DNA from: Mesorhizobium sp. CAU 1732 | Lineage (GTDB): Bacteria > Pseudomonadota > Alphaproteobacteria > Rhizobiales > Rhizobiaceae | DNA length: 64,000 bases | Direction: 5' to 3' | NCBI RefSeq assembly: GCF_039888675.1 | Contig: NZ_JBDQQR010000001.1 | Location: 1,550,001-1,614,000, forward strand | Shown here: positions 20,257-28,497 of the stretch, one piece after another | Position numbering within the stretch: the stretch's first letter is position 1 | How the letters are laid out: the number at the start of each line of letters is the position of its first letter | Notes under the pieces: model-generated | Databases searched by the model: none | The model's input: the letters and a program-made list of their open reading frames with translations, nothing else | Told to the model about the DNA's origin: nothing | Translations under genes and position numbers: made by a program

Positions 20257-21678
20257 TCAGTTGGTTTCCGCTTTCGCGACCATCTCGTCTATGCGCGCGG
20301 CAGGCAACGGATCGCAGAATGCCACGCCGTCACGCGACACGTCGCGCGGCTCGGCCTTCAGGGTCTCCACGAGTTCGGCGTCGATCGCGGAATGATCCGA
20401 ATCGGTCCCGTTGACGCGTGCCTCGGCGCGAAGCATCTCGATGCGGCTTGCACCGGCTTCGCGAACCCGCTTTTGAACCAGCCCCTTCGACAGGCTCGCC
20501 AACAACCCGCCATCTTCCTCGATCGTGCGGAACTCTTCCCAAGCCGCCTCGCACATGGATGCGATGAGGAGATCGAGATCGTCGGAACTCGCGGTCGGAT
20601 CGACCAACGAGCTCAGATGCGTTTCTCGTGCCAGCACGAGCTGCGCATTGCGCGCGAGCCGCCGCGCGCGGCGTTCGGGCAGGCCGTGCGGCAGCGTGTG
20701 CGGCAAAAGGCTGATCGTGTCGGCACCGCCGGCGACCGCGGCTGACGCCGACAGCGTGGTGCGCAGGATGTTGGTCTCCGGGTCGCGAAGGCTCAACATC
20801 CGGTAGGACGTCTCGACGTGGATCTTGGCGGGCGAGGGCGTGATGCCGCAGGCTTCCTGTGCCTTCGCCCAGAGCTTGCGCATCGCGCGCACCTTGGCGA
20901 CGGACAGGACCTGGTCCTGATCGACGCAGAGCGCGAAGCCGATATGCGGTGTCGCGTAGACGAGCGGCTGGCGCGCTTCCTGGAACATCCGCAGGTATGA
21001 AACGGCTGCCGCGAGCATCACCCCGAGTTCCTGCGCTTCCGTTGCGCCGGCATTGTGCATCACGCGCCCGTCCGCTTCGAGAAGGACGGCGGGAATGCCC
21101 ATCGCGAAGAAGTGCGCGAGCGACTGCGGCATGGATGCGTAGAGCGCGTCGATCGACATGCGCAGGCTGCCATTGCCCGCGAAGATCGCCGCCGGATCGA
21201 TGCCGAAGGACAGGCTGACGCGCGCTGGATCGACTTTCTTGCGGCGCATGAGCTCGACGATCCAGTCGACCGATGCGCGGCTTGATGGATGGACGTCGAT
21301 GCGCAGATAGGTCTTGCTCAACTGGATGTTGTGGAGCGCTGCTGCCAGCGCCTCGGGACGGGCCGGAAGGCCGTAGCCGAACGCATTCGGCGCGCCCTCG
21401 AAGATGATGGCAAGGCCGGTGGCCCCGGCCGCGATGTCTTCCTGAGCCTGTGCGTTGGCGCGCTTGGCGTCGGTGTCGTCGACCCGCTGAACGATCGTCC
21501 AGCTTGGCCCGGCGCCATGCAGGAGCCCGGTGCGCTGGTGGTCCTGCCGAAGCTGCTCGAATCGCAGGTCCGAATAACGGGGCGAGACGGGTGCCTCGGA
21601 GCCCGGCCGAGCCGTCTCGAGCCACTGGGAGCGCCCCATCGGCGGAAAACTGCCGGTGCTGATGATCCCAGTTTCCAT
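20257..21678 (-). CDS. Methylmalonyl-CoA mutase small-subunit-like protein (MutA)
   Basis: A 473-residue protein with the methylmalonyl-CoA mutase TIM barrel (for example NAFGYGLPARPEAL, DTISLLPHTLPHGLPERRARRLARN) but without the C-terminal cobalamin domain (no DxHxxG motif). That architecture fits the non-catalytic beta subunit MutA of heterodimeric mutases. No large subunit (mutB) is in the window. The ATG at 21678 follows GGAGTTGGA; the upstream extension is ignored. In rhizobia the active mutase is often a single long protein, so this may be an orphan subunit or act with a distant gene. Confidence 0.82.
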   Translation of the reverse strand: METGIISTGSFPPMGRSQWLETARPGSEAPVSPRYSDLRFEQLRQDHQRTGLLHGAGPSWTIVQRVDDTDAKRANAQAQEDIAAGATGLAIIFEGAPNAFGYGLPARPEALAAALHNIQLSKTYLRIDVHPSSRASVDWIVELMRRKKVDPARVSLSFGIDPAAIFAGNGSLRMSIDALYASMPQSLAHFFAMGIPAVLLEADGRVMHNAGATEAQELGVMLAAAVSYLRMFQEARQPLVYATPHIGFALCVDQDQVLSVAKVRAMRKLWAKAQEACGITPSPAKIHVETSYRMLSLRDPETNILRTTLSASAAVAGGADTISLLPHTLPHGLPERRARRLARNAQLVLARETHLSSLVDPTASSDDLDLLIASMCEAAWEEFRTIEEDGGLLASLSKGLVQKRVREAGASRIEMLRAEARVNGTDSDHSAIDAELVETLKAEPRDVSRDGVAFCDPLPAARIDEMVAKAETN

Positions 21679-21972
21679 TCCAACTCCAATCGTCGCCACA
21701 GCGACCCTCGTGAGGGGAGCTTACGGATAGCGAGGCCATGCGGCAATGCGTTAACACGCCTCGATGTGCCTCTGTCACACGATGTGTATGGATTTCATGG
21801 AAGCGTGTGATCAATCGGCAACGGCCCGGCCTTTGCCCCGGCTGGCTTCGCGCCTCGGGTCGGGCGGGCATCGTGCATTGAGTCTTGGTGATTGTGGCCA
21901 ATCGCCGCGCTGGCTATACCGGAGGTAGATGCCGCACGCGCAAAAGCGGCTGGCGACACCGGAGACGAGCAT

Positions 21973-23532
21973 ATGTGGCAGGAAGATAGCATATTCCTTG
22001 GAGCGAGCCGGAAGCCGGACGACAGCTACCAGAAGGCCGAGTCGCTGCAGTTGAAGTACGGCAATCGCCACGGGATCGTCACCGGCGCGACCGGTACCGG
22101 CAAGACGGTGACGTTGCAGGTTCTGGCGGAGGGATTCTCCAACGCCGGCGTCCCGGTCTTCTGCGCCGACATCAAGGGTGACCTGTCCGGCATCTCCATG
22201 ATGGGCGAGGCCAAGGACTTCCTCACCAAGCGTGCAGAGCAGGTCAAACTCGACCCCTACGAATTCCAGGAATTCCCGGTGATCTTCTGGGACCTGTTCG
22301 GCGAACAGGGCCATCCGATCCGCGCAACCGTTTCGGAGATGGGACCGCTTCTCCTGTCGCGCCTCATGAACCTCTCCGAGGCGCAGGAAGGCGTGATGAA
22401 CATCGCGTTCCGCATTGCCGACGAGGAAGGGATGCTGATCCTCGACATGAAGGATCTCCAGGCGATGCTGGCCAACATGGCCGAGCGGGCGCAGGAGATC
22501 GGCGCGCGCTACGGTAATGTGACCCGGCAGTCGATCGGCGCGATCCAGCGCTCGCTTCTCGTTCTGGAACAGCAGGGCGGCACGTATTTCTTCGGCGAGC
22601 CGGCGCTGAACATCATGGACATCATGCGCACGACCCGCGACGGACGCGGTGCCATCAACGTGCTCGCCGCCGACAAGCTGATGATGAATCCTCGCCTCTA
22701 CGCGACGTTCCTGCTGTGGCTGCTTTCCGAGCTTTTCGAACAGTTGCCCGAGGTCGGCGACCCGGACAAGCCGAAGCTGGTGTTCTTTTTCGACGAGGCG
22801 CATCTGCTGTTCAACGAAGCGCCGCGTGCGCTGGTCGAGCGTGTTGAGCAGGTCGTTCGCCTGATCCGCTCGAAGGGCGTCGGCGTCTACTTCGTGACGC
22901 AAAACCCGCTCGACGTGCCGGAAACGGTTCTGGCGCAGCTTGGCAACCGCATCCAGCATGCGCTGCGCGCCTACACGCCGCGCGAGCAGAAGGCGGTGAA
23001 GACCGCGGCCGACACGTTCCGGCCCAACCCGGATTTCGACTGTTTCGAGGCTATCACGAAGCTGGGAACGGGCGAGGCGCTGGTTTCGACGTTGGGCGAC
23101 AAGGGAATTCCCTCGATCGTCGAACGGACGCTGATGCGGCCGCCGGCGAGCCGGATCGGGCCGATCACGCCGGAAGAACGCAAGAAGCTGATGGGGATGA
23201 GCCCGGTCGCGGGCCAGTACGATCAGACCGTCGATCGCGAATCCGCCTACGAGATCCTGCAAAAGCGTGCCGAGCAGGCGACGCAAGCGGGGGCAGGCGA
23301 GGGCGAGAAGCAGGCGCCGCAGCAAGAGGGCGAAGGATCGCGCTGGACCTTGCCGGATTTCGGCGGCGGATCACGCCAGCAGGAGCCTGCGCCGCGCAAG
23401 ACCTCAGGCCGCAGCGGCTATCAGCGCCAGACGGTGACGGAGGCGGCGATCAAGTCCGTCGTGAGAACGGTGGGATCGACGCTCGGGCGCGAACTGGTTC
23501 GCGGCATTCTGGGAAGCCTGCGCCGCAAATAG
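21973..23532 (+). CDS. HerA/DUF853-type ATPase (YjgR-like)
   Basis: A 519-residue P-loop ATPase of the HerA-FtsK group. Walker A is GATGTGKT at 38-45, and Walker B is LVFFFDEAH. The sensor motif VYFVTQNPLDVP and the C-terminal DUF853 region are typical of YjgR-like proteins. The tail (about 430-519) is rich in Gln, Glu and Gly and ends with a basic helix. ATG 21973 follows GGAG with 8-nt spacing. There is no nuclease partner (NurA) beside it. The biological role of this family is not established. Confidence 0.9.
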   Translation: MWQEDSIFLGASRKPDDSYQKAESLQLKYGNRHGIVTGATGTGKTVTLQVLAEGFSNAGVPVFCADIKGDLSGISMMGEAKDFLTKRAEQVKLDPYEFQEFPVIFWDLFGEQGHPIRATVSEMGPLLLSRLMNLSEAQEGVMNIAFRIADEEGMLILDMKDLQAMLANMAERAQEIGARYGNVTRQSIGAIQRSLLVLEQQGGTYFFGEPALNIMDIMRTTRDGRGAINVLAADKLMMNPRLYATFLLWLLSELFEQLPEVGDPDKPKLVFFFDEAHLLFNEAPRALVERVEQVVRLIRSKGVGVYFVTQNPLDVPETVLAQLGNRIQHALRAYTPREQKAVKTAADTFRPNPDFDCFEAITKLGTGEALVSTLGDKGIPSIVERTLMRPPASRIGPITPEERKKLMGMSPVAGQYDQTVDRESAYEILQKRAEQATQAGAGEGEKQAPQQEGEGSRWTLPDFGGGSRQQEPAPRKTSGRSGYQRQTVTEAAIKSVVRTVGSTLGRELVRGILGSLRRK

Positions 23533-23555
23533 GCGGGCTTCCCGACAGGCTTGTG

Positions 23556-23577
23556 GGCCTCAGGATACCCTGAGGCC
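23556..23577. terminator. Bidirectional terminator-like hairpin
   Basis: GGCCTCAGG-ATAC-CCTGAGGCC is a perfect 9-bp stem, located 24 bp after the HerA-like stop and covering the last codons of the convergent L,D-transpeptidase gene. No T-run follows, so efficiency is uncertain. Confidence 0.5.
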
Positions 23578-24309
23578 TGAGGTGACGACGATCGGCGACT
23601 TTTCGGCGACGCGGTCGTAGAGGTCGATCACGTCCTGGTTCATCATGCGAACGCAGCCCGACGAGACCGACTTGCCGATCGACCACCACTCCGGCGATCC
23701 GTGCAGGCGGTAGAGCGTGTCCTTGCCGTCCTGGTAGATGTAGAGCCCGCGCGCGCCGAGCGGATTGTTGATGCCGGCCGGCATGCCGCCTTCCCACTCG
23801 TTGGTGCCGCGGATCTGGATGGCGCGGTACTTTTCGAGTTCCGGCTGGCGCGCGATCATCTCTTCCGGCGGGAACCAGCGCGGCCAATGCTGCTTCCACT
23901 CGATCTGCGCGCGTCCTGCCCATTCGAACCCGGCGCGGCCGAGACCGACGCCGTAGCGGACGGCTTCTCCACGCGGCAGCACGAGATAGAGGAAATGGTT
24001 GCCGGTATCGACGACCACGGTGCCCGGCGCTTCGCCTGTCGGATCGGGAACGACCTGCCTGTGATAGCGGCGATCGATCTTTTCGATCGGGATGGCCGGA
24101 ACGGAATGGCCGCCATCCTGCAGGGCTGCGTACATCGCCACTGCGGGACCGAATTCCGGCGCCATGGTGATTGGCGGCGGCATGACGGCCGGAGCATCGC
24201 GACGCGGCGTTGTGGTGCAGCCCGCGAGGGCCATGGCCGCTGCCGAGGCAGAGGCCGCCGTGAGGAGCGCACGACGGGACATCAAAGGAGTTCTGCTGGC
24301 TTCGGACAC
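23560..24309 (-). CDS. L,D-transpeptidase (ErfK/YbiS/YcfS/YnhG), lipoprotein
   Basis: Periplasmic peptidoglycan L,D-transpeptidase of 249 residues. The N-terminus has MSRRALLTAASASAAA followed by the lipobox LAGC (C31). The YkuD catalytic motif is HGSPEWWSIGKSVSSGCVRM, with the nucleophile cysteine in SSGCVRM. Such enzymes make 3-3 cross-links or attach outer-membrane proteins to peptidoglycan, both important in Hyphomicrobiales. ATG 24309 or 24282 could be the start; the second places the double arginine closer to the N-terminus. It is convergent with the HerA-like gene. Confidence 0.92.
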   Translation of the reverse strand: MSEASRTPLMSRRALLTAASASAAAMALAGCTTTPRRDAPAVMPPPITMAPEFGPAVAMYAALQDGGHSVPAIPIEKIDRRYHRQVVPDPTGEAPGTVVVDTGNHFLYLVLPRGEAVRYGVGLGRAGFEWAGRAQIEWKQHWPRWFPPEEMIARQPELEKYRAIQIRGTNEWEGGMPAGINNPLGARGLYIYQDGKDTLYRLHGSPEWWSIGKSVSSGCVRMMNQDVIDLYDRVAEKSPIVVTSGLRVS

Positions 24310-24504
24310 GTGTGCTCCATGGAGACGTGATGAGATGGAATCTGGACGCCGGACATGAACCGGAATCGGCGTAAAACCAATCCCATTCCGACCGGCCGGA
24401 AAAGCAGCGCCAATTGTGTCTCAATCATGGATAACAAATGGCTAAGATTTGTCCGTGGTGCGACCGTTGCCGTATTATCACAGTCAGGGCAAGTGACGAT
24501 TACG

Positions 24505-25167
24505 TCAGCCTGGTGCGAGCAGGCCTTCGAGGGACGGCAGGATGAGCGCCGGGGCGTGATCGAGATACTCGTCCGGCTGCGCGCTGCGATTGATCCAGAC
24601 GGTGCGGAACCCGAATTTCGTCGCGCCGGCGACGTCCCATCGGTTGGATGACTGGAATGACACGGCCTGTGGGTAGAGCCGCCACGCGGTCGTGACCAGA
24701 TCGTACACCAGCGGGTCCGTCTTGAAGCGGCCGATGGCCTCGACTGAAAACACCTCGTCGACCACCTGATCGAGTGCTGCCGACCGCACGGCGGACTCGA
24801 GCATGGCCGGCGAACCGTTCGAAAGGATGGCAATCCGCGCGCCGGATGCTTTCAGCGCCTTGAGAACGGCCGGCACCTCCGGATAGCAGTCGAGCCGCCA
24901 ATAGGCGTCGAGCAATGTCTGACGGAGTGACGGATCGGCCGATCGCACCTTTCGGAAGGCGAAATCGAGCGCGTCCTGCGTCAACTGCCAGAAATCGCGA
25001 TGGCTGCCCATCAGGGTGCGGACCCAGGAGTATTCGAGCTGCTTGGCGCGCCAGATTTCGGAAAGGAGCTGCCCGTCCGGCCCGATGGCCTCGGCGTGAC
25101 GGCGAACGGCTGCGTGCACGTCGAAAAGCGTGCCGTAGGCGTCGAAGACATAGGCCGAGTGGTTCAT
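24505..25167 (-). CDS. (S)-2-haloacid dehalogenase family protein (HAD type II)
   Basis: A 220-residue HAD hydrolase with the haloacid-dehalogenase set: nucleophile D9 in VFDAYGTLFD, the LSNGSP motif, the lysine in RFKTDP and SSNRWDVAGA. These match L-2-haloacid dehalogenases, which replace halogen by hydroxyl with inversion at carbon 2. The true substrate may be another small acid, since many homologues are annotated by similarity only. It is a monocistronic gene divergent from the aminotransferase; no haloacid transporter is nearby. Confidence 0.88.
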   Translation of the reverse strand: MNHSAYVFDAYGTLFDVHAAVRRHAEAIGPDGQLLSEIWRAKQLEYSWVRTLMGSHRDFWQLTQDALDFAFRKVRSADPSLRQTLLDAYWRLDCYPEVPAVLKALKASGARIAILSNGSPAMLESAVRSAALDQVVDEVFSVEAIGRFKTDPLVYDLVTTAWRLYPQAVSFQSSNRWDVAGATKFGFRTVWINRSAQPDEYLDHAPALILPSLEGLLAPG

Positions 25168-25340
25168 CGCTGGCGTTTCCAGAGTCCGTAACTATCACCG
25201 GCGACTTGACCCCAAGCGCAGATTGCGGTCAAGCAACGGTCACGGCCTGCCTGGACCGACAGAACCGGGCCTGTGCCGATTGACGCGGCCGGCCAAACCT
25301 TTTTCGATGCGCGCCGCACACAAGGAAGGGTTTCATCATC

Positions 25341-26219
25341 ATGGGCTTGTCTACGGAAGCGCAATCCGCCACCTGGACCTATGTCGACGGCGACTGGCAT
25401 GAAGGCAATGTGGCGATCGTCGGCCCGCGCAGCCATGTCATGTGGCTCGGATCGAGCGTCTTCGACGGCGCGCGTTGGTTCGAAGGCGTGGCGCCCGACC
25501 TCGACAAGCACGCCGCGCGCGTCAACACGTCGGCGATCGCGCTCGGCCTGAAGCCCACGATGTCGCCCGACGAGATCGTCGGCCTGACATGGGATGGGCT
25601 GAAGAAATTCGACGGCAAGACTGCGGTTTATATCCGGCCGATGTATTGGGCCGAACATGGCGGTTACATGGGCGTTCCCTCGGATCCGGCATCGACACGC
25701 TTCTGCCTGTGCCTCTATGAGGCGCCGATGATGCCGCCGACCGGGTTCTCGGTGAGCGTTTCGCCCTTCCGGCGCCCGACGCTGGAGACGATGCCCACGA
25801 ACGCCAAGGCCGGCTGCCTGTATCCCAACAACGGACGCGCCATCCTCGAGGCGAAGATGCGCGGCTTCGACAATGCGCTCGTCCTCGACATGCTTGGCAA
25901 CGTCGCCGAAACGGGAACGTCGAACATCTTCCTGGTCAAGGGCGGAGAGGTGTTCACGCCGGCGCCGAACGGAACGTTCCTGAGCGGCATCACGCGGTCC
26001 CGCACCTTGACGCTGTTGTCCGAAGCAGGCTTCAAGACGACCGAGAAGTCGCTGACGGTGAAGGATTTTCTGGAAGCCGACGAGGTCTTCTCAAGCGGCA
26101 ACCATTCCAAGATCGTTCCGGTCACGCGCGTCGAAGATCGCGACAAGCAGCCCGGCCCGGTCGCACGCAAGGCCCGCGAACTCTATTGGGAATGGGCCCA
26201 TTCAACGCCTGCACAATAG
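25341..26219 (+). CDS. ilvE: Branched-chain amino acid aminotransferase family protein
   Basis: PLP fold-type IV aminotransferase of 292 residues. The Schiff-base lysine is K156 in PTNAKAGCLYPNN, and the ETGTSNIF motif binds the cofactor phosphate. Length and motifs fit branched-chain aminotransferase, transferring amino groups between Leu/Ile/Val and 2-oxoglutarate; fold IV enzymes also include D-amino-acid transaminases and aminodeoxychorismate lyase. The ATG follows AAGGAAGGG. It precedes sodB in the same direction with a 114-bp gap that should hold its own promoter. Confidence 0.85.
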   Translation: MGLSTEAQSATWTYVDGDWHEGNVAIVGPRSHVMWLGSSVFDGARWFEGVAPDLDKHAARVNTSAIALGLKPTMSPDEIVGLTWDGLKKFDGKTAVYIRPMYWAEHGGYMGVPSDPASTRFCLCLYEAPMMPPTGFSVSVSPFRRPTLETMPTNAKAGCLYPNNGRAILEAKMRGFDNALVLDMLGNVAETGTSNIFLVKGGEVFTPAPNGTFLSGITRSRTLTLLSEAGFKTTEKSLTVKDFLEADEVFSSGNHSKIVPVTRVEDRDKQPGPVARKARELYWEWAHSTPAQ

Positions 26220-26333
26220 GCGCGACGTCGCGGAAGCGGCATATTTCCTGCCGGTCGGTGTTGCGCCGACGCGGTGGGCGCCTATGTAACATCTGAACCA
26301 CCAACCGACACATTTTAGCGAGGGAGATTTTCC

Positions 26334-26936
26334 ATGGCCTTTGAACTTCCGGAACTGCCGTACGACTACGAGGCGCTTCAGCCCTTCATGTCGAAGGAGA
26401 CGCTCGAATACCATCACGACAAGCACCACAAGGCGTATGTCGACAATGGTAACAAGCTCGCAGCCGAAGCCGGCCTGGAAGGCAAGTCGGTCGAGGAGGT
26501 CGTGAAGGCGTCCTTCGGAAAGAACCCCGGCCTCTTCAACAACGCTGCCCAGCACTACAATCACATCCACTTCTGGAAGTGGATGAAGAAGGGCGGCGGC
26601 GGCAAGAGCCTGCCGGGCGCGTTGCAGAAGGCGATCGACAGCGATCTCGGCGGCTATGACAAATTCCGTGCCGACTTCATCAACGCCGGCACCACGCAGT
26701 TCGGTTCGGGCTGGGCCTGGCTTTCCGTCAAGGACGGCAAGCTTGAAATCTCCAAGACCCCGAACGGCGAAAACCCGCTCGTTCACGGCGCCAAGCCGAT
26801 CCTCGGCGTCGATGTCTGGGAGCATTCCTATTACATCGACTACCGCAACGCCCGCCCGAAATACCTCGAGGCGTTCGTCGACAGCCTGATCAACTGGGAT
26901 TACGTGCTGGAGATGCACGAAGCAGCCTCCAAGTAG
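26334..26936 (+). CDS. sodB: Superoxide dismutase [Fe]
   Basis: Dismutes superoxide in the cytoplasm. The 200-residue protein has the metal ligands H27, H74 (AAQHYNH), D160 and H164 (DVWEHSYY). The glutamine in NNAAQHYNH beside the second ligand and the TQFGSGWAWL segment point to the iron type. There is no signal peptide. The ATG follows GAGGGAGATTTTCC. The gene ends at a classical terminator, so it is likely a single-gene unit. Confidence 0.96.
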   Translation: MAFELPELPYDYEALQPFMSKETLEYHHDKHHKAYVDNGNKLAAEAGLEGKSVEEVVKASFGKNPGLFNNAAQHYNHIHFWKWMKKGGGGKSLPGALQKAIDSDLGGYDKFRADFINAGTTQFGSGWAWLSVKDGKLEISKTPNGENPLVHGAKPILGVDVWEHSYYIDYRNARPKYLEAFVDSLINWDYVLEMHEAASK

Positions 26937-26957
26937 GCTCCAGCTTCCATAGTTTTG

Positions 26958-26990
26958 AAGAAGCCCCGGTTTTGCCGGGGCTTCTTTCGT
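26958..26990 (+). terminator. Rho-independent terminator of sodB
   Basis: GAAGCCCCGG-TTTTG-CCGGGGCTTC, extended by three A:T pairs, is followed by TTTCG and lies 22 bp after the sodB stop. It is a textbook stem-loop. Confidence 0.9.
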
Positions 26991-27120
26991 TTGGAGGGGA
27001 TGCTGCGTTCACGGAAGCGTGAAGTGGGGATCGCGTGAAGTGACTTCCCCCGCAATGTCTTTCGGTGATGATCGCCGTGCACGTCTCCGTGCCAGCCCGT
27101 TGCCAAATCCGGAGCCCTTC

Positions 27121-27549
27121 ATGAAATTTTTCATCCTGTCCGCCGCCGCGCTATCCCTGTTCGTGTCTGGCGCATCGGCGGATCCGATTGCGGAACGCAA
27201 GGAACTTATGAAGGAGCGCGGCCCGCTGATGCGGGTGCTTGGCCCGATCGCCCAGGGACAGCAGCCCTTCGATGCGGCCGCCGTCATGGATGCTCTCGAA
27301 AAGCTCAACACCAATGCCGAGGCCATCGACGTCGCGGCACTCTGGCCCGAAGGCAGCGAAACCGGTGATACCAAGTCGTCGCCCAAAATCTGGGAAGACA
27401 TGGCCGGCTATCAGGCCGCCACAGACAAATATACCGCCGTGACGCAGGCCGCGGTCGCAGCGAACCCGCAGGACCTTGCCTCGTTCCGGGCGGCATTCCG
27501 CCCCGTGGCCGCAAGCTGCGGCGCCTGCCACGAAGCCTACCGCATGTAG
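27121..27549 (+). CDS. Cytochrome c' / c556 family protein
   Basis: A 142-residue exported monohaem cytochrome. The signal peptide spans residues 1-20 (ends ASA), followed by a four-helix body and a C-terminal haem motif CGACH near residue 136. The C-terminal position of CxxCH is diagnostic for the cytochrome c'/c556 class (PF01322). ATG 27121 follows GGAG with 7-nt spacing. It lies 24 bp before a dihaem cytochrome gene, so the two probably act in one electron-transfer chain. Confidence 0.9.
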   Translation: MKFFILSAAALSLFVSGASADPIAERKELMKERGPLMRVLGPIAQGQQPFDAAAVMDALEKLNTNAEAIDVAALWPEGSETGDTKSSPKIWEDMAGYQAATDKYTAVTQAAVAANPQDLASFRAAFRPVAASCGACHEAYRM

Positions 27550-27573
27550 GCCGATGGCGGACGCGTCGTCCTG

Positions 27574-28497
27574 ATGGCCATACTTCGCAAACTGCTCGTA
27601 TCGGCAGCCGTGGTCGCGGCAGTCGGCGGCGTTGCGCTGTGGTTCCTGTCCGCGCCGGATCGGCTCGATGCCGAAGCCGTGGGTGGCCTCGGGGATGGCG
27701 ATGCCACGCGCGGCGAACAGGTGTTCTGGGCGGGCGGCTGCGCGTCGTGCCATGCCGCGCCGGGAGCGACGGAGGATGCGCGGCTGTCGCTCGGCGGCGG
27801 CCTGCGCCTCGAAACCGGGTTCGGGACATTCGTTGCTCCGAACATCTCGCAGGACCCGCAGGACGGGATCGGCATGTGGACGGCCGAGGATCTGGCAAAT
27901 GCCATGATGCGCGGCGTCTCGCCCGGCGGCAGCCACTACTATCCCGCGTTTCCCTATACGTCCTATGCCAGGATGCAGCCTGCCGACATCGCGGACCTCT
28001 CGGCCTTCATGAAGACGCTTCCCGCGGTCGCGGGCACGGCACCCGGCCACGAGCTGAGCTTCCCGTTCAACATGCGCCGGTCGCTCGGGCTGTGGAAGCT
28101 GCTTTACCTGAATGACGCGCCGGCAGTCGCGCTCGGCAATCCGAGCGATCAGGTCGCGCGCGGGCAATATCTCGTCGAGGGCCCCGGCCATTGCGGCGAG
28201 TGCCATACGCCACGCGATCTCATTGGCGGCCTCGAGCTTGCCCAATGGATGGCCGGCGCCGCCGCTGCCGAAGGCGACGGGAACGTGCCCAACATCACCC
28301 CGTCGGACGACGGATTGGGCGACTGGTCGGACATCGACATCGTCACTTTGCTGGAGACCGGCTTCACGCCGGACTACGATTCAGTCGGCGGCTCGATGGC
28401 GTCCGTCGTGCGCAACATGGCGGAACTGCCCGCATCCGACCGCGAAGCAATCGCGGCCTACCTGAAGGCAATTCCGCCACATCCCAACGGCTACTGA
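27574..28497 (+). CDS. Dihaem cytochrome c, membrane-anchored
   Basis: A 307-residue protein with an uncleaved-looking N-terminal hydrophobic segment (about residues 7-26) and two haem-binding motifs, CASCH (about residue 56) and CGECH (about 208). Duplicated cytochrome c domains of this kind resemble the cytochrome subunits of alcohol/aldehyde dehydrogenases and of CO-dehydrogenase-type hydroxylases. It is co-directional with the c556-like gene. Its 3' end overlaps the convergent S9 peptidase by 7 bp. Confidence 0.9.
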   Translation: MAILRKLLVSAAVVAAVGGVALWFLSAPDRLDAEAVGGLGDGDATRGEQVFWAGGCASCHAAPGATEDARLSLGGGLRLETGFGTFVAPNISQDPQDGIGMWTAEDLANAMMRGVSPGGSHYYPAFPYTSYARMQPADIADLSAFMKTLPAVAGTAPGHELSFPFNMRRSLGLWKLLYLNDAPAVALGNPSDQVARGQYLVEGPGHCGECHTPRDLIGGLELAQWMAGAAAAEGDGNVPNITPSDDGLGDWSDIDIVTLLETGFTPDYDSVGGSMASVVRNMAELPASDREAIAAYLKAIPPHPNGY

